Part shown: positions 13,501 through 27,681 of the stretch, piece by piece
How positions within the stretch are numbered: position 1 is the stretch's first letter
How the letters are laid out: each line of letters opens with the position of its first letter
The notes under the pieces: generated by a model
The model's database searches: none
Seen by the model: only the letters and a program-made list of their open reading frames with translations
What the model was told of the DNA's origin: nothing
From: Opisthorchis felineus
Taxonomy: Eukaryota; Platyhelminthes; Trematoda; Opisthorchiida; Opisthorchiidae
Reading direction: 5' to 3'
NCBI GenBank assembly: GCA_004794785.1
Contig: SJOL01008365.1
Span: forward strand, 926,966-990,965
Length of the DNA: 64,000 nt
Made by a program: the position numbers and the translations under genes

Positions 13501-16500
13501 TTACTCACACTTTCTCGCTGCCTAACAACTCACAAAAAACCGGCGTACTGTCGTTTCCAAAGTGGAACTTTTTTTGAAACTATAGGGTAACACTTGGTTG
13601 AGCGTGCAGTTTTCTGCCAGTTGTGACGTCCGTCTCTGTTACTAATAATATTCTTGACCTATAAGCACGTAAAAAACCAACTTTTTTTGGGATCATATTT
13701 TTCAAAAATCCTACTGTTGCATAGTGTACCAGGATTTCAGGACCACTCACTGTAAGTAGAAAGGGTATATTAGGACCGCTACTTCAAGGAAAAAGTGGGA
13801 GACATGTAACGTTAGCTGTAAGACTGTTTTCGGAATAAAGATACTTTTATTTACTTTTATTTTAGCACTCGAGGGAGTCTTGTTTGCAGATTTTGAAGTT
13901 GGCAGTACCCGTAAATTAGAGGACAATAAATGTAAATGTCCTTTATATTTTGTCAGTTTTTATTCACTTGAACCGTATGTATATATTGATAAGTATTGGT
14001 AAGCTGTCATCTTAAAGTAGGGATGTGTACAAGATGAGCTTTAAAGCAGATCGTCCGAATGTCATTACACATACGGATGATGGTTAAATTCCGTAAGCGA
14101 TGTAGGCATACCGATGCAACCAATCAAGGTCCTTGGCGCTGCCTGTAGCATACGTTGTCAAAATGCCTAGCATATTACGTCTAACTCACGCTAGAGGAAG
14201 AAGCTTTCAGTTTCACTGTGCTTAAAATTGTGCTTACGACTGCTGAGGCATTGGAATAAGGATGCTTCTGTGTAATTTTAACTAAGAAGGATGTAGAAAC
14301 TTTAAGTGCTTTTGAGTTTATGATTCCAAATATAATAAAAGTACTGTCCTTTGGTAACGTTAAGTCACAAAGTCAATGGAAGAAGCAGTTTACGGTTTTG
14401 CAATCTGGGCCTTGAAATGTCACTTTGGTGCGTATGGAGATTGCTTTGCCATAAATGACCCATGTTGGTGTTGACCCTGGTTGGTGTTGGAATAGACAAA
14501 AGAACTTAATTATCACTTGATACCGATGCTTACTACACGTGTTGGACTATGAATCTTTACTTCCCGTCGGTGCTGTTTGATCAGAATAGATATACTGTTC
14601 ACACTCCGAAGTGATTCAGAAATGTTTCCGCGAAATTTGTAATGTAATGATTCCGAGGCCTCATAGAATAACGGCAACTCAAATATAAGAAAACGGAAAT
14701 AAATGTAAAAGCTTCAATACAGTGGTTTTGGGAACAAAGCTGCCCGCCTAAAACAGTAGGAGCATCTAATAATACTAAAACCCCTGTGCCAAAGGGACCT
14801 TGATCCTTTCGTGAACACAGTTTGCCAAAAAAAACCAGTTGGTGGCTGCGTGACATTTAGGAACTGCTAATTTAAAACCCATGTGCATAGAGCATTAGCA
14901 AAAAGACGGGACCCAGGATTACTTTCATGCTGTGGACAATCGAAGTGTGTTCATGTGCTGAGCGTGGGGATTCAGATGTGGATAAGGTTCTTGAGGTTCT
15001 TCCATCTTATCTCACCTTCATCTTCGACAGCAGGTAAAATTCAAGATCCATGGCTTGAAAACATTTGAGTTCTCTACTGGGACCCAAACTAATTGGACAA
15101 ACCTTCCAGATTATTTAGTGGTGGTCAGATAATTTTTTAAATGGTCCAGTAGCCAGACAGTCCAAAACTCACGTCTCAGTTGCAGTTCATCAACCAAACA
15201 GGCTGTTTAACGGGCACTTAACTCACTGACTACAGCTAAAATACCTCACTCGCGTGTCTAATCCCTTTCTGCGCTCCTGTGGCACGGCTTTAGTATGTTT
15301 TCCTTGAGAACATTCTGTGGTCCGGGAATCCCGTGACAATTAAATTTTGAGCGATAGAAAACACTCAAGACTTGTTGATTCAGCATTGGACTTGACAACA
15401 TTCACCATAAGAAACAGGGGATAAAAAGGCACGATAGAGATTTAGGTGGTGGAATAAGGGCTTTACTTTAAGCACATTTGATAGACAAAACGTGAGATTA
15501 GAGCCAGCCAGTATATTTGGTGGAAGTTGTTAAAATTTGGCTGTATCAATGTGCTCCAATGAAGCCAGTGAGCTGTTGCCGCTACTAAAAGCTTTGTGCA
15601 CGTAATACACGTGCATGGGTAATATTCAAAACTAACTGCGGGAGCAAGTTTGCTATTCGCCGGAAACAAAATTTATTCAATCTAAACCCTTTATCACCTA
15701 AGCTTCCAAATGTGTATTAAAGTGTGGAATAATATTTAAGAAAATTCTTCAAGCGTATGTGTCCCAACCTTTTATCGAGTAGGTATTATAGCCACGGTCA
15801 GTGTATTTAGGTTTCTCAAAGAACACTGGTCTCATACTTTTCAATGTTTTAGTCACTGACGAAGACAAGCCTCTTTGGCAGCAAACTATCCTGGGAAAGA
15901 ATAATCCGATAATTTTAGAGAATGACCAGTAGGCTTCCTGTTGAATATCTGATGTGTTCATATTGTGCATTTAGGTGTGCGGCCACGATGCAGGTGTGAG
16001 TCTGCGTACTTTCTACAAAAAAGCCATTGCTCTGGTGACAAAAAGCGAATTGTCAGTTTTTAAACGTTCACAGTGGGAGGTAAGCCTGGTAAGCGCAAAA
16101 ACTTCAGTGAGATATCACTAAGTTTTATCAGCCTTTCTAGTAGTCTCGTATCACGACAAAAGTGTAGACCGGAAAATTTTCACAAAAGTTAAGTACTGTG
16201 ATATGAGCCATCATGTGTCCACGTTCATCAAGCAGCACTGCATACTATTTTTTAAAACAGAGCAATTTCGGATAGGTGTCTAGCAAGCCCGTATCCAAAG
16301 AAGTGGACTTGTGAATGATTCCTAAATAGATAGACGTTGTACCTGCGGTTTTTTATCAGGTTCTTTCTTGACAGTTTATAAGGCCATGGACACAATTTGA
16401 GTCTATGTTTATACTAATGTATTGTGCAAGACATCGACTGCAATTTTGTCGAGAAAGCAACCAAAATGAATCAGTGTATGTTGGATCATCGTGGTGCTTC

Positions 16501-18899
16501 GAAAGTCTCATTACTTATTACTAACCGAAGTTTTTTAAGCTGATCTCTGTATGTACCAAGTAATGACACATTTTTGACCCTCTTTAAAAGGTATGCATTT
16601 TAATTAAGCAAAATTACGCATCCTCAGGGACGACTGTTTCAGGATTTTATGGTCATTGAATAGAAATTTGTGCTAATAAGACTGCTCTCTGAGAATGTAA
16701 TGCTTGAAAACGGGGAAATTTGGTGCTCCCGTGCAATATACTTTGAGACCCGTGTGATTAGCCGAAGAGTACAAGTATGGACAAACAAGGCTTTCATAGA
16801 ATTACTGGCGTCGGAGATAAATCTCACTGAGGCTGAAGGGGCGTACAAAAGACAATCGTTTTGCGTTCAAAAAACTTGGTTCCCCCAGCCCAAAGATATT
16901 AGGCAGACCCAAAAGTCTGGACACCGGTGTGGTAGGCATAATCTGGCTGAAGGGCGTTGTGATGGTGCTTAAGCGAATGCTCAGTGACGATTCAGAATCA
17001 TCAGAGTGACAACTGAAACTCATCAGGTTAAGGTTAATAAGGTGTACCACAGGCGTATAACTACCATATACCAAGGAGAGCACCGTTTTTTACTCGGAAC
17101 CCTTTTTGGCGAAACACCAGTGGTGGACAGGCCATGACTTTACAACGTGAAATGGAAGTAGCTATTACCATGCTGAATGCTGTGGAATCATGGCGCCTTC
17201 CATATGACTATTTTTTGCAAGTGATAAAGAAACGACGAAGAAAACGATACAAGAAACGACGCATAACCTGTAAGTTGCGAATATACTGCCAGTTTTCAGC
17301 CGGCAACCTAGTTAGAGTTGGTTGGTCGTTGTGTGATGGGCTGATGTCGGGCAAGGTTCGACGTAGTACTGAGGTGCGTTTATCTTACCACCGTTCCACT
17401 TTGTAAGTAGCTTTTTCCAGATCGTTTTTTATAAGGACATATGGCTGTTTGCAATAGATCCCCAGCCTTCCTTTTTCTTTGCGGTCTTTGCTGGGATATT
17501 CTTTCTCATGGTTTTGTGGCAGTTAGGTGACGGTACTTTTTACTGAGGATGACAAAATATCATCGCTTAAAGTAGATGAAATGATTGTGACCAAAGATTG
17601 AAGGCCAAAAACTTTTGCAGACAGTGAAAGTGTATTGCAAACACCAACAACTGTCATTTAGCATATACAGGTAAAATCGTTTTTTTAACGAAACCTCAAA
17701 TAAGTGGTGAAGCCGCAGAAAATGTTTGAGTGTTTTATTAGTCATCTAAGTGAAAGTCTTGCATGATACCGCACCTTTCATTTGATTATTATGGTATGTA
17801 TTTTCCTCTTTCTCATCCTCTCGCTCTTACTATCGTGCACCAACTTATTGTGGAAATCACTCATCCCGAACGCAGCCGGATGAGCCTGTTCGAGAAACTT
17901 ACAAATTTTAAATGTTTACGACGAAGGTCAGTTATATTGTGTTGTACTGTAATTGGTCAGTTTGGATGACCAAAGTCACTGGTTAAACGAATGGTATGGG
18001 CATACACTGGCTTACAGCTCATTTAGTAATTCTGTTACCCTCTTGGTTAGACAAGGAAAAAGAATGACTAGAAAACCTACAGGGGACGGTCCAGTTGCTA
18101 ATGCAACCCATGTGAAATGAAGTAAACTAGCCCTGAAAGTTAATTCTCGCGATGTGGTTATCCATATTGACAAAAAATGGGTTGTGTGATACGCTATTAA
18201 TGTATATTACATTCTGCCATTTGGGCGGAATATTGGGGAAATAGTACGTTTAGTTTTGGTCTGTTGTAAGCGTTTCTAGGAAGAAAATGCGCGCAAATGC
18301 ATCGTTTTGGTGTGGACGATTAAATACAACTATTTGTGGGAAAACAACATACCAGATGTGGTGGAAAAAAGAAACAGGATGACTTTTATGGTCAAGCCAA
18401 ACGCAAACCTCTAGAATCACACAAAACTGTAGAGAGCCAAAGAGGCTAAAAAACAAATGTTAGGTGGCGCAGCTTAGTTTAACTTTAAGATGAAAGGCTT
18501 TCCAAAGCATAACCTTTGACGGAACACACCCGATTACCAATGGCACACACATCGCTTAGAAGAAAGGCGCTCATAACAGAAGCCACCGAAATATAATTTC
18601 AAAACTTTCTCATATGTGATAGTCTATCCTAGAGTAGGTCCACCTGTATGTAATCTCAAAGCGGCATCTCTCAAAAGCTTTGTTTTTCAAGGGTTTCTGA
18701 AAATTTGTAAATTTGTTGGAAAGGATGAAAGTAGTAAGGGTATATCACTTTAACAACTGCAATCACGTAACATCCAGGAGAATAACTATCAACCCATTCT
18801 ACTGTGCTCACCGCCTACTGTATACGTGGGTTGAGCGTGTGCTGCTTTACACCGCAAATGATGCTGCACAGCCCAACAACTGTTGTTTACTGGTTGAAG

Positions 18900-19990
18900 A
18901 ATTTTCCCCTTCGCAGATGATGCCGTAAGGTATTAAGGTGGACAGAGACGCATGGGGGTAGCGGGGGGAAATGGCATGCAAAATTGACTGTACGAGAAAT
19001 TCTAGCATGATGCTGGTCTGTCCGCTTCCGTGAATTACTGTCCTGTCCCATCACGAAGCGGCTGGATGTTATCATGGTGCGACGTTTTTGTTCAATTTTC
19101 TCCTCGATATCACCATGGAGTGCACACTGAAAGAGGCCGTGAGTCTAAGCATCAAATTCATGTCTGGAGAAATGTTAATGTACTCGGATTATGAGGACGG
19201 CACAGTTTTGTTGTCTGGCGAATATTTGTTCGCGCCAATTACTTTTACCAGAATATCGGAGGTGATGCCATGTTTTAAAATGCATTTTATAAAGTTATGA
19301 CTGAAGATTCACTCTCCCCTTGTAGGTTTCCAAAACTTCAGAATAAAGAGCTTGAGTGTATTGGCAGATGTGTAAGCCATGATTGTAATGCATTGGAGGA
19401 AGTTAATGCGTGGATAGTCAACGCGCGATCAGAGTTCGCCAGCTTACGTCATTTAAGGCATCAGAACCGAGTTTCGCCGAAGCCAGAGAACCGTGTATAC
19501 AAAGTAGCTGTAAGAGCGGTCTTATCCTATGTTTGTTAGAATCTACCCCTCCGATCCGATGGCCTTAGGCGTCTTCAAGTGTTTGATCAGGGTTGTCTCA
19601 GTTAGCATAGCAAGAGTAAGGTAGCTTTAGCGAGTTCAGAGCGGAGTGATGAAGAGGTGGGTGCTTGTCAGTGAATCCGATTCGTCAGATCAGCAGATTA
19701 AAATTGACAGGTTAAGGTGGCTGGGTCGTGTGCTACATACGCCCAACCAGCATCAACCAAAGAAAGTGTTGTTTTTGCCCCAAGCGATTGTTCGCGGAAG
19801 GTTTCCATGACACGAAGTGGAAGCAGCCGCTGTCAAATTAGGTGCTGTGGGATCTTCGCACCTTCTTGGCTGGAAGCCACTTGATCCTGCTTGTAGGTGG
19901 TTAGAAACGATGAAGTGCATGGCACGCAAACGACCCTAGTGGCACAAATGCTGTCATTTCCTAGCCGGATTGCCTAGTTAAAGTTCAGAT
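18900..19990 (+). mobile_element. RTE-like LINE, 3' half (reverse transcriptase and C-terminal region)
   Basis: Short frames jump phase but retain RT order: FLFNFLLDI at about 19090, a degenerate catalytic box YEDG in place of YADD at about 19195, then the post-RT module (NARSEFASLRHLRHQN, VYKVAVRAVLSYVC) at 19380-19540. Further frames carry DGLRRLQVFDQG- and RWLGRVLHTPNQ-like blocks to about 19990. Several frameshifts, stops and the lost aspartate pair show a dead, 5'-truncated copy. It belongs to a different subfamily from the copy at 50790-52200. Confidence 0.85.
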
Positions 19991-21792
19991 TGTCAAACAG
20001 AAAGTCTTTGAAGACCTCCAGTGGCTTGTTCTACTCCTAATGCTTTGGATAGACCCGGAAAAGTTTAAAAACTGGCACTTCTTAGCTGCTATAACGGATT
20101 TTTCGAAACTTCAGTATGATTTCTGGTGTCTAACCCGTGAAAAGTAGTGTACTTTTCAATACTGGCTGAGTGAAGGTTCATCTAAATGATGGAGTGACAA
20201 ACTATAGTTTCAACATTCCGGGAATACTCAGCTACTCCAAGATTGGATTAATCCTAAGAGTAAAAAAAATGTAAGGATAAAACAGTTGCGTATGGTGCAA
20301 CAAAGACATGACCGTGGACACACACAATCCATGTGTCAACCGCCATCCGGGAACAAAAATTTAATCCAGCTTGATAGATATGACTTCGACTTTGTTAGGT
20401 TATAGAAATAAAAGGAACTAAAAGGAATAAATTCACCATGGTCACGGGATACATGGATTATTACCCTGACACAGTCACACTACCACACACGGAGAGCCAG
20501 TGACCAGCTTTTTCTGATCGCCCACAAAAGACGCGTGCATGACAATCAGAACCATGCCCAACAGAGAATGCTTATAGCAGGGGTGTGTTCCTCTCCTTTT
20601 TAAGGAGTTCTGATTGCGTTATATTCAAAAAACGTGCTCCCTTAACTAAAACTTCAGGAGTGCTGGGAACATATCCATGTTACTATATATAGATTCTACC
20701 TTACAAGTACAGTGAATCCGTCACGATGCGGAATATTAGAAAGACTGTCCTAAGCTATCTGCTGTTTAGATACATTTGAAAGTTCATTTTGAACAGCCTA
20801 AATAACATTATTAACACTAAAAATGGCAGTGACCAGCAGCTGTGCAGTTCGCCTGAAGGTAGGTCTTTTTGAAAGAGAAACAATGGTAGTGCTGGATCTG
20901 CATGCGTTTTCAAAATTCAATCAGATAATATGAGTATTAGCTAACAGCAAGCAGGATGGTGTCTTTGGTTTGCTGCTATATCGTGTAATTCCCATTTCAT
21001 TGCACATTTCGCATTGCACATATGAGCAAATGGGGGTACTTTTAACCAGCACGCAGTAAGAGTACTTTGCCTTTGCTCGTGCGTAGAGGCGGAAATGCCT
21101 CAAAATTTGCACCACTCTGAACACGACCATAAAACAACCGTTCTGGTGAATGCTACTTAACATGGTAGGCCTCTGATATAGTAACTATGTTCTGTCTTGC
21201 TGCGGTATAAGCTGAGCAGTCCAATAGAAATTCTCTGAATACAATGTTGAATTCTTGCTCCATTTACTCCCTATAGTTATGCAACTACAAAGCTGGTATC
21301 GTTATCAAGCATTTTTGGTAACTGAGATATACTGATGTACCATTTTGACGTTACAAGTAGGGTAAATACGTGGTTGCCGTTATTGACTGTAGATTTGCTC
21401 AGTGATTCATCTGTCATGTAACTGTGGCTTCCAAAGAATGTAAAGTGTTTCGCAAACTGCACTGACATTTCTGGAATTCCATGACGCATTCTTAGAAATA
21501 TGTGCACAAGAAGTACCTGCCAAGTGCTTGGAGCAATCTAGACGGTGTTGCTGAGCATCTCAGCTTTCCTCAGCATCAAACAGAAGGTTACCGCTGTACT
21601 CAACTATACCTAACAGCACGGCTTGAACTAACACTACTCGAGGGTTCACTTTAAGGGCCTGGGTAACACTGAGCTTTTAGATGCACTTCTCAGGGAACTT
21701 GTTGAACAGCTCTCATCATAAAGACTGTAAGCACATAAACTGACTTCTTAAAGAATAGAGCTTATTTCTTTACCCTGGATTCCCGTTTTCAG

Positions 21793-21931
21793 AGGGCAGA
21801 ATGACCAGGACCAAATTGTCTTCGCAACAGCCTACTTTATGGTTCTCAGCGGACTACCACCGAACTATGCGGACTTTGCTGTCTCAAACGCCGTGAAAGA
21901 TCTTGGTTGGAAGCTGAACAAACCGTACGCG
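21793..21931 (+). CDS. Internal exon of the long-intron gene
   Basis: A textbook acceptor (pyrimidine-rich tract ending GTTTTCAG at 21785-21792) opens an exon whose frame starts with one base completing a codon, runs 46 codons (GQNDQDQIVFATAYFMVLSG, then LPPNYADFAVSN) and stops at GCG/GTGAGT. Start and end phases fit the exon ending at 7600 and the terminal exon at 27682. The preceding exon's final residues (NTLII) and this hydrophobic start read naturally as one folded domain. A loose resemblance to the strand-loop-helix of dual-specificity phosphatases was considered, but no HCxxGxxR motif is present. Function unknown. Confidence 0.6.
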
Positions 21932-24900
21932 GTGAGTCTGAATTTTATGCGACAAAACAACGCGCGGAGCAGCTACTTATTTATATTGATACTTTAAGTA
22001 GAGTTTGTGTAATAGTTTCTGGACATTTTCAAAGCAAATGGGACTCTGATAGCTCAATGTCGCACGAAGGGAAGCAGTTCAGTTGTGGAAAACTGAGAAC
22101 ATTTCCAGTGCGACACGAGTTTCCATGGCGCGCCCAGGGCTGCAAGCACTGTGCCAGAATATCTGCATATAAATCAGTGGCAGGAATCCATCTGGCATCT
22201 GTTTGCAGTCACGTTCAGTGCTGTCAAACTCATGTATGGTGAGAAGCATGATTATTCCATTCTGCTTTGTGAGTCGGTCTACCAACGTCCAGCCGTTTTG
22301 TTACAGCTTTTGCATGCATCTTCAAACATCTACATCTCGTTCTGCACCACACTCAATTTGACACGTAAAAGAACAGCGTCCCGGAGAGACGATACTTTGG
22401 TATGCGTAGCACATGATCAAGCCGTCTGTGATTAGCAGAGAATAAGCTGCATTACTGTCCCGGTAAATCATCATCTTCAGCAAGATTTCACAATCAAAAC
22501 GTTGGTGTCCATCTGGGGTATTACTTCACGCTACGAATGAACGAACGACAGGCACACAGGTATGTGATTAACTTGTGAACTCTGCAATAGCGGTGATTCG
22601 AACAAAACAACAAACAAGCTCTGTTTCTTTCTTGACTTATCAGCGTAAAAATAAACGGCAGATCCCACACTAAGTTACACGCGTTTGCACACAGTACTCC
22701 TGGGAAAGAGGTTCTAGTATTTGTTGTACTTAAATCGAGTTTTGCGCCGGCACATCCAGTCTGTGTTTTTGCCACTAGTTTGCTTGAATTCATTGCTAAG
22801 TGACCATCCCAGACAGTAGAAGAACTGAAACCAAAAGATATTATCACTCGTCAATGGTCACTCTTTTTTAGCGATGACGAACGCCCAAACATATTACCCA
22901 CTGCAAAATCGCATATTCCTTCATCCCGAAAAGTGATTGCATTAGAAGCTCGCCCTCGTTTGCAACAAGCCGGGTACTGGTGTACACGACATGTTACTAT
23001 GGGTTTTCCTATCTCAGCGAGATCTTACCAAACTAATAGTTCTGACTGGTATGGAGTTGATTACTACAGTCAGCTGATTATCTGTTGGCCTTGGAGAACT
23101 GTATCCTTTTTTCTAACAAAAATTTCACGGTTTACAAGAAATTCATTCCCATTGGTCGGATTTCCCAAGCTAATAAAATGCGCCGACGTAGTGTGAGAAA
23201 AACAACAGTCAAAAATGACAAGCGGACGACAGACAGCAGCATGCTAACTCAGGTCTTACAGGGTTCGAGGGGTAAGCAGATACAGTGTAGTGAGTAGTGC
23301 GAATTCCAGAGTTAAGGCTGTTCTCAAGAAGTAGTTAGATGCAAGGAGACTAATCAAGCATGACAACTTGGTAGAGGTAGTTGGAAGGACAGAGGCGAAC
23401 AGGACAGTTGAAGCAATTTTGGAGGGTAATTTGCCATGGTAGTGATAATGAACTTAGTCAAGGAATACTGTATCCCGACGATGGGGAAGGGTTTAAAGAC
23501 TACCTGCTGGGGACGATGTGGCGATAAGGCGAATCTCATTTCTTCTTGTGTGGTCAAAAGCTGGGAATTAGGTTGAAGGTACCTCATCCAGAAAGCGGCA
23601 GCAGCATCCTATGTTACGGTGATCCTGAGGTCTGTTATGAACAAAAAGGTAAAAGATAGCAGAATACTTGCGAAAAATTACGAAACCCATATTGTTGGAC
23701 GTACTTGTAAGAATCATTTCGGTGTGCGTGGATCAACAGAGGTTGTCAGCGGAATTTGAACCTAGAATAGCAAGAATGAAAACGGAGTAGGGCGGTAAAA
23801 TCTGACGGACCCGCGAAGGGCTGACGAACCATGAGGAGAAGACGGACGCTTTCGGGATGAGTGGATATCACAGTGTTTCTAGAATCTTAGTGGCAAATTT
23901 CGGCAAGTCCCTCATTTGTAGAACCTGTCGCCTGCATACTGTCGTCCAGAATTCAAAGAGGGGCGTAGCAAAAGGTTATTAAGAGCACCATCGGCTCCTG
24001 CAAGAATGCTGGAGGAAGACGCAGGAGAAAGACAAATGAGATATAGCAAAATTGGGGCTGGGGAGGGACTAGATGTTCACATTTACAATGCCTGCTCTAG
24101 AAACAGTCATTTCAACTTGTGCAAAAATCAACTGGTTGCTCAAGGAAGTTTGCATTTCACTTGATCATTCTCGATTGTAACCCATACGTGGGTGGTTTGG
24201 AACAACGGTCGGTATGCCGCACCGGATCCAGTGCACTTTAGATGTCAATGGATATTTCATTCATTCGTCTAAATATATGCAGCACGGAAGACCAGAAGCG
24301 TGAGACATACGTCGATAGCTCCTTCGTTCTTCTGCTTGAGCCTTCAGTAGACAAGTGTTCTCTAGTTCACCCAGCAAATGTGGAGACATCATAAGTAGGA
24401 AGAATGAAGATGATAGAAATTTAGCTATAGTTGTTAAGGTTTGAGCGGGACTAGCAATTGGAATGTGGACTCATTTTGCATCAAGATGAAAAGTTATCTA
24501 TGGAAAGAAACAGACTGAAAAAGAACGTCATAAGAGAGTCTAAGTTGGGCACAGGTTTCTGAAACAAAATATAGGGACTGGAGGGTTTGGATATGTTGAA
24601 CGGGTAAAAGAAATGGTGTATGCTTACTGTTAAAATGGTGGGCATTTTGAAATGTGGTAATAAACGATAAACAGGAAAACCGGCGGTTATGTTATGAGCA
24701 AAGTAATCCAGCAGATACCAGCTTTTGATTCAGAGAGGGATTTGAGTATGCCAGTGGCATCAGAACTAAGAGGAAACAAATGAGTGCAGTGGCAGGAGTC
24801 CAAAAAAGCGGCCACATGTAGGCTCATTTAACTGAAAGAATTGTATTTTGTTAATTTTATGATGGCCTTGCAGGAGCTGGGGCAGACGCTTAGTCGGAGC

Positions 24901-26219
24901 AGGTGGGTTCTGCAAACATTAGTTAGCCGACGATAATATATACTATTCTTCATGGCAACCTCACGGAAGCAGACATAGTGAGATCACTGAGGAAGGTAAT
25001 GTTTACTGCATTGAAAGAAATGAGAAACAAACGCGCGTGCATTTGCTGAAAGTGTCCTTGAAAATTTCGTAAGTTCTTACGGTTTATTTGGGGGACAACT
25101 TTTTCACGGGTTTGAGATAGACGTACACTTTCCCAGCCAGAAAAAGAGCATAGTCATAGCAAACGAAGATAAAGCAGATATGAACACTTATGCAAAAAGG
25201 GACACATGATGGGAGAAATAAATGACTTGTTTTTGGTCTGAGGATCCTAAGGGTGAAGAATTTGTATGAGGAATACGAGTGGTAGACATATAAGGAAGCG
25301 TAGTCGCGACCCGTAATATGAGTAGGAAAACGTTCAAGTTGTGAAGAACTGATAGCATTGAAAAAGCGACGTGTCTCAAAGCCAGCTTGATCAGTGTGCG
25401 TTCGGTAACTGAATCACACAGACCTTATGGTTATTACACATGCTGGCATCATTCATTGCTTTATTCTGTTTCCATTTTTTGCATTTGGATACGTGTGGTC
25501 ACTAATGTAAAACTTCAGGCTATGGGAGGGCCCATAGATGATGCAGCATGTGCTTCAAAGCAGTATGGACCTTAAATGAGAATATTTGCCCACATTACTT
25601 CAGGTGTTAACGTGACATTACTGTTAGGCAAGGTCACGGTAATCCACCTACTGCTCAACCTCTGTGAAAACAATATAGGCATTATTTGAAACTGAGTGTA
25701 AACTGGTCTTAGTTATTACCCGATAATGACACTTTCTGTTTCTACGGCCACATAAGATGCAGTAGGTTGAATGAAGCGAACAACACGATTATGCTAGTAA
25801 AAAACCGAACAAGACGTATGATGGGCTATTACAGCTCTAAAGCAGTGCATTCGGAAAACCCCAAAGCGGAAAAAGGTGCACTAGCGAATTGAATACGTAC
25901 AAAGCTCCTAGCCAATTTATGTTTACAGCATTGATTGTTGCCAGCTAGACTGTCTAGTTTCTGAGTGACTTGTTTGCTGACTGTGACAAACTTGCCGTAA
26001 CCTAATGGTCTAGCTTAGCAAGTAATGCACCCTTTCCGGCTCCATGCTGCCACGATAGGTTGAAGGAATAGAGTAGGTTTTGTCAGCATTTTGAATGAAA
26101 TAGTTCTACAACGGCATATTTTCAATAGAGCAGTGTGATGGCTGGAATCATCTTCCGCTCATGAGAGTCATTCATTCTAGAGTGATCAAATTCCTTATTT
26201 ACTGGGGGTGACAGTTTAA

Positions 26220-26221
<2 letters not shown>

Positions 26222-26253
<32 letters not shown>
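26222..26253. repeat. TA dinucleotide microsatellite
   Basis: An uninterrupted run of about 16 AT units, seen directly. Confidence 0.98.
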
Positions 26254-26255
<2 letters not shown>

Positions 26256-26704
26256 GTTTTGATTGAAATTTCTACACTATTAGTCATACTTGTAAGCAGA
26301 GTCTTCAGCAAATATATAATATAAGCAAGCATTTTTGAAGATGAGTTCATGAAAATAATGTAGCACACGAGTAGATATAATCTAAAATTTGCGTTTGAAT
26401 GGAGTGAAACAGAATTTAAACCCTATCCGAAAGAAGTACAACATGCCTGCCCTCGATAATGACACTTTCGCTGGAACAAAATTCCGCGGTAAATTAAATG
26501 CTGTTTGGATCTTCTCTAGAGAACATTACTTCTCAGTCCTATGCAGAGAATAAGTTTTACTTCCCAAAAACGGATATTTTGCTCGCGAAAGGAAGACAGC
26601 ACAGCCAGCAACCTGGTATTATGCTTCACCTTGGACGGTTGATGTTAATAGCACTAGCCATGAAGGTGACGGGACACGAAGTAACTCAACTGAGCTGTAG
26701 TTGA

Positions 26705-26870
26705 ACACGTGGCTGCTGATTTGTTCGCGGAGCTGGGTAATTTGGTTCGAAGCCCCAAGGTCAACCAGACATCGACCACTCGGGAGATAGATCAATCAAC
26801 GGACCAACAAGAATACACATCCAAAATATCAGTGACAATTCAAGGTTCTCCTGGTGAGTATACACCCTAT
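26705..26870 (+). repeat. Diverged copy of the dispersed repeat forming the 53.6-kb hairpin arms
   Basis: Bases 26710-26746 (gtggctgctgatttgttcg and following) closely match the start of the left hairpin arm at 53626-53662. The shared frame reads (V)A(A/V)DLFAELGN in both. Downstream the copy diverges but stays open to about 26880 (VNQTSTTREIDQ...). It is a member of the same family rather than a gene. Confidence 0.55.
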
Positions 26871-27681
26871 ATACACCCTTGCACGTAGGACATCCGCCCC
26901 CTTCCATCCACACAGAGGGAAAATCTCACCCTGGTTAGTGACTAAACGTTTGCAACTGGGGTGCCAAACTCAGAAAACCAATCAATGACCACCAATGGAG
27001 CCTGAACCGTGAACATTCTTTTCAGTTGCAAAGTTAAGCATGTGCTACATACCGCGTATTCACAAATGCAGTTTTACACACTCTGTAACTAGCGAAAGGA
27101 TTTGGATCATCCTCATAAGTAGAGGAGATTTGCAGTGATCCTCAGATTTTCACCACAAGCCTACATGCCAGGTGACATCCCCACTTAAATAGAAAATACA
27201 GGCTGAGTAAAATGAGTTTGGAAATCGTACAGTGAAACACTCAAAGTTGAGAAAATGCTTGTTATTTTAGCGATGTTAGCACACGTAAACTGAAACTTAC
27301 ACAGAAATCACTCCAATCGAATACGCGTTTCAGATTCCTTAAAAGGATTTTTATCGAAAGAACAGTATTTCACACGGCGATTGCACCAAATCGCAGCAAT
27401 TTAATTAGGTGCGATAGGTTTTACTTTTCAAAAATCATAATAATGTCTTGAATCCTTTAGTTTCACGAAAAAAATGTTTGTCGAGGTGAGCACAGTGTGA
27501 ATCATTCTGTTGTGACTAAATGTGGTTATCTCAGCTACTATAGATACACGGTTCTCCACTCGGTTTATACATGCCTATGATCAAATAGGTGGGTTATAAG
27601 TTATTATAAAATAAGCATAACATCTGTACTATTTTTAACCAACCAATGCGCATTTTTTTCACCGGCTTTTTCCAAATTCAG

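Larger units (their letters stand above)
7601..21792. other. Large AT-rich intron with transposon debris
   Basis: If the 7321-7600 and 21793-21931 exons belong together, this is a 14-kb intron. It holds a tRNA-derived SINE (13308-13500) and an RTE-like LINE fragment (18900-19990), annotated separately. The rest is AT-rich with only short, overlapping open frames. The 90-codon frame at 17134-17406 is lysine/arginine-rich in its middle and has no domain. I see no other supportable gene. Confidence 0.4.
21932..27681. other. Long intron, no further exon recognised
   Basis: The 5.7 kb between two phase-compatible exons is AT-rich. It contains a TA microsatellite (26222-26253) and a diverged copy of a dispersed repeat (26705-26870). 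Open frames at 21907-22435 and 22933-23297 overlap in several frames and have no splice support. Confidence 0.4.

Noticed and set aside
16670..17406. 100- and 90-codon plus-strand frames
   Set aside because: Overlapped by a 93-codon minus frame; Lys/Arg-rich low complexity; no splice chain.
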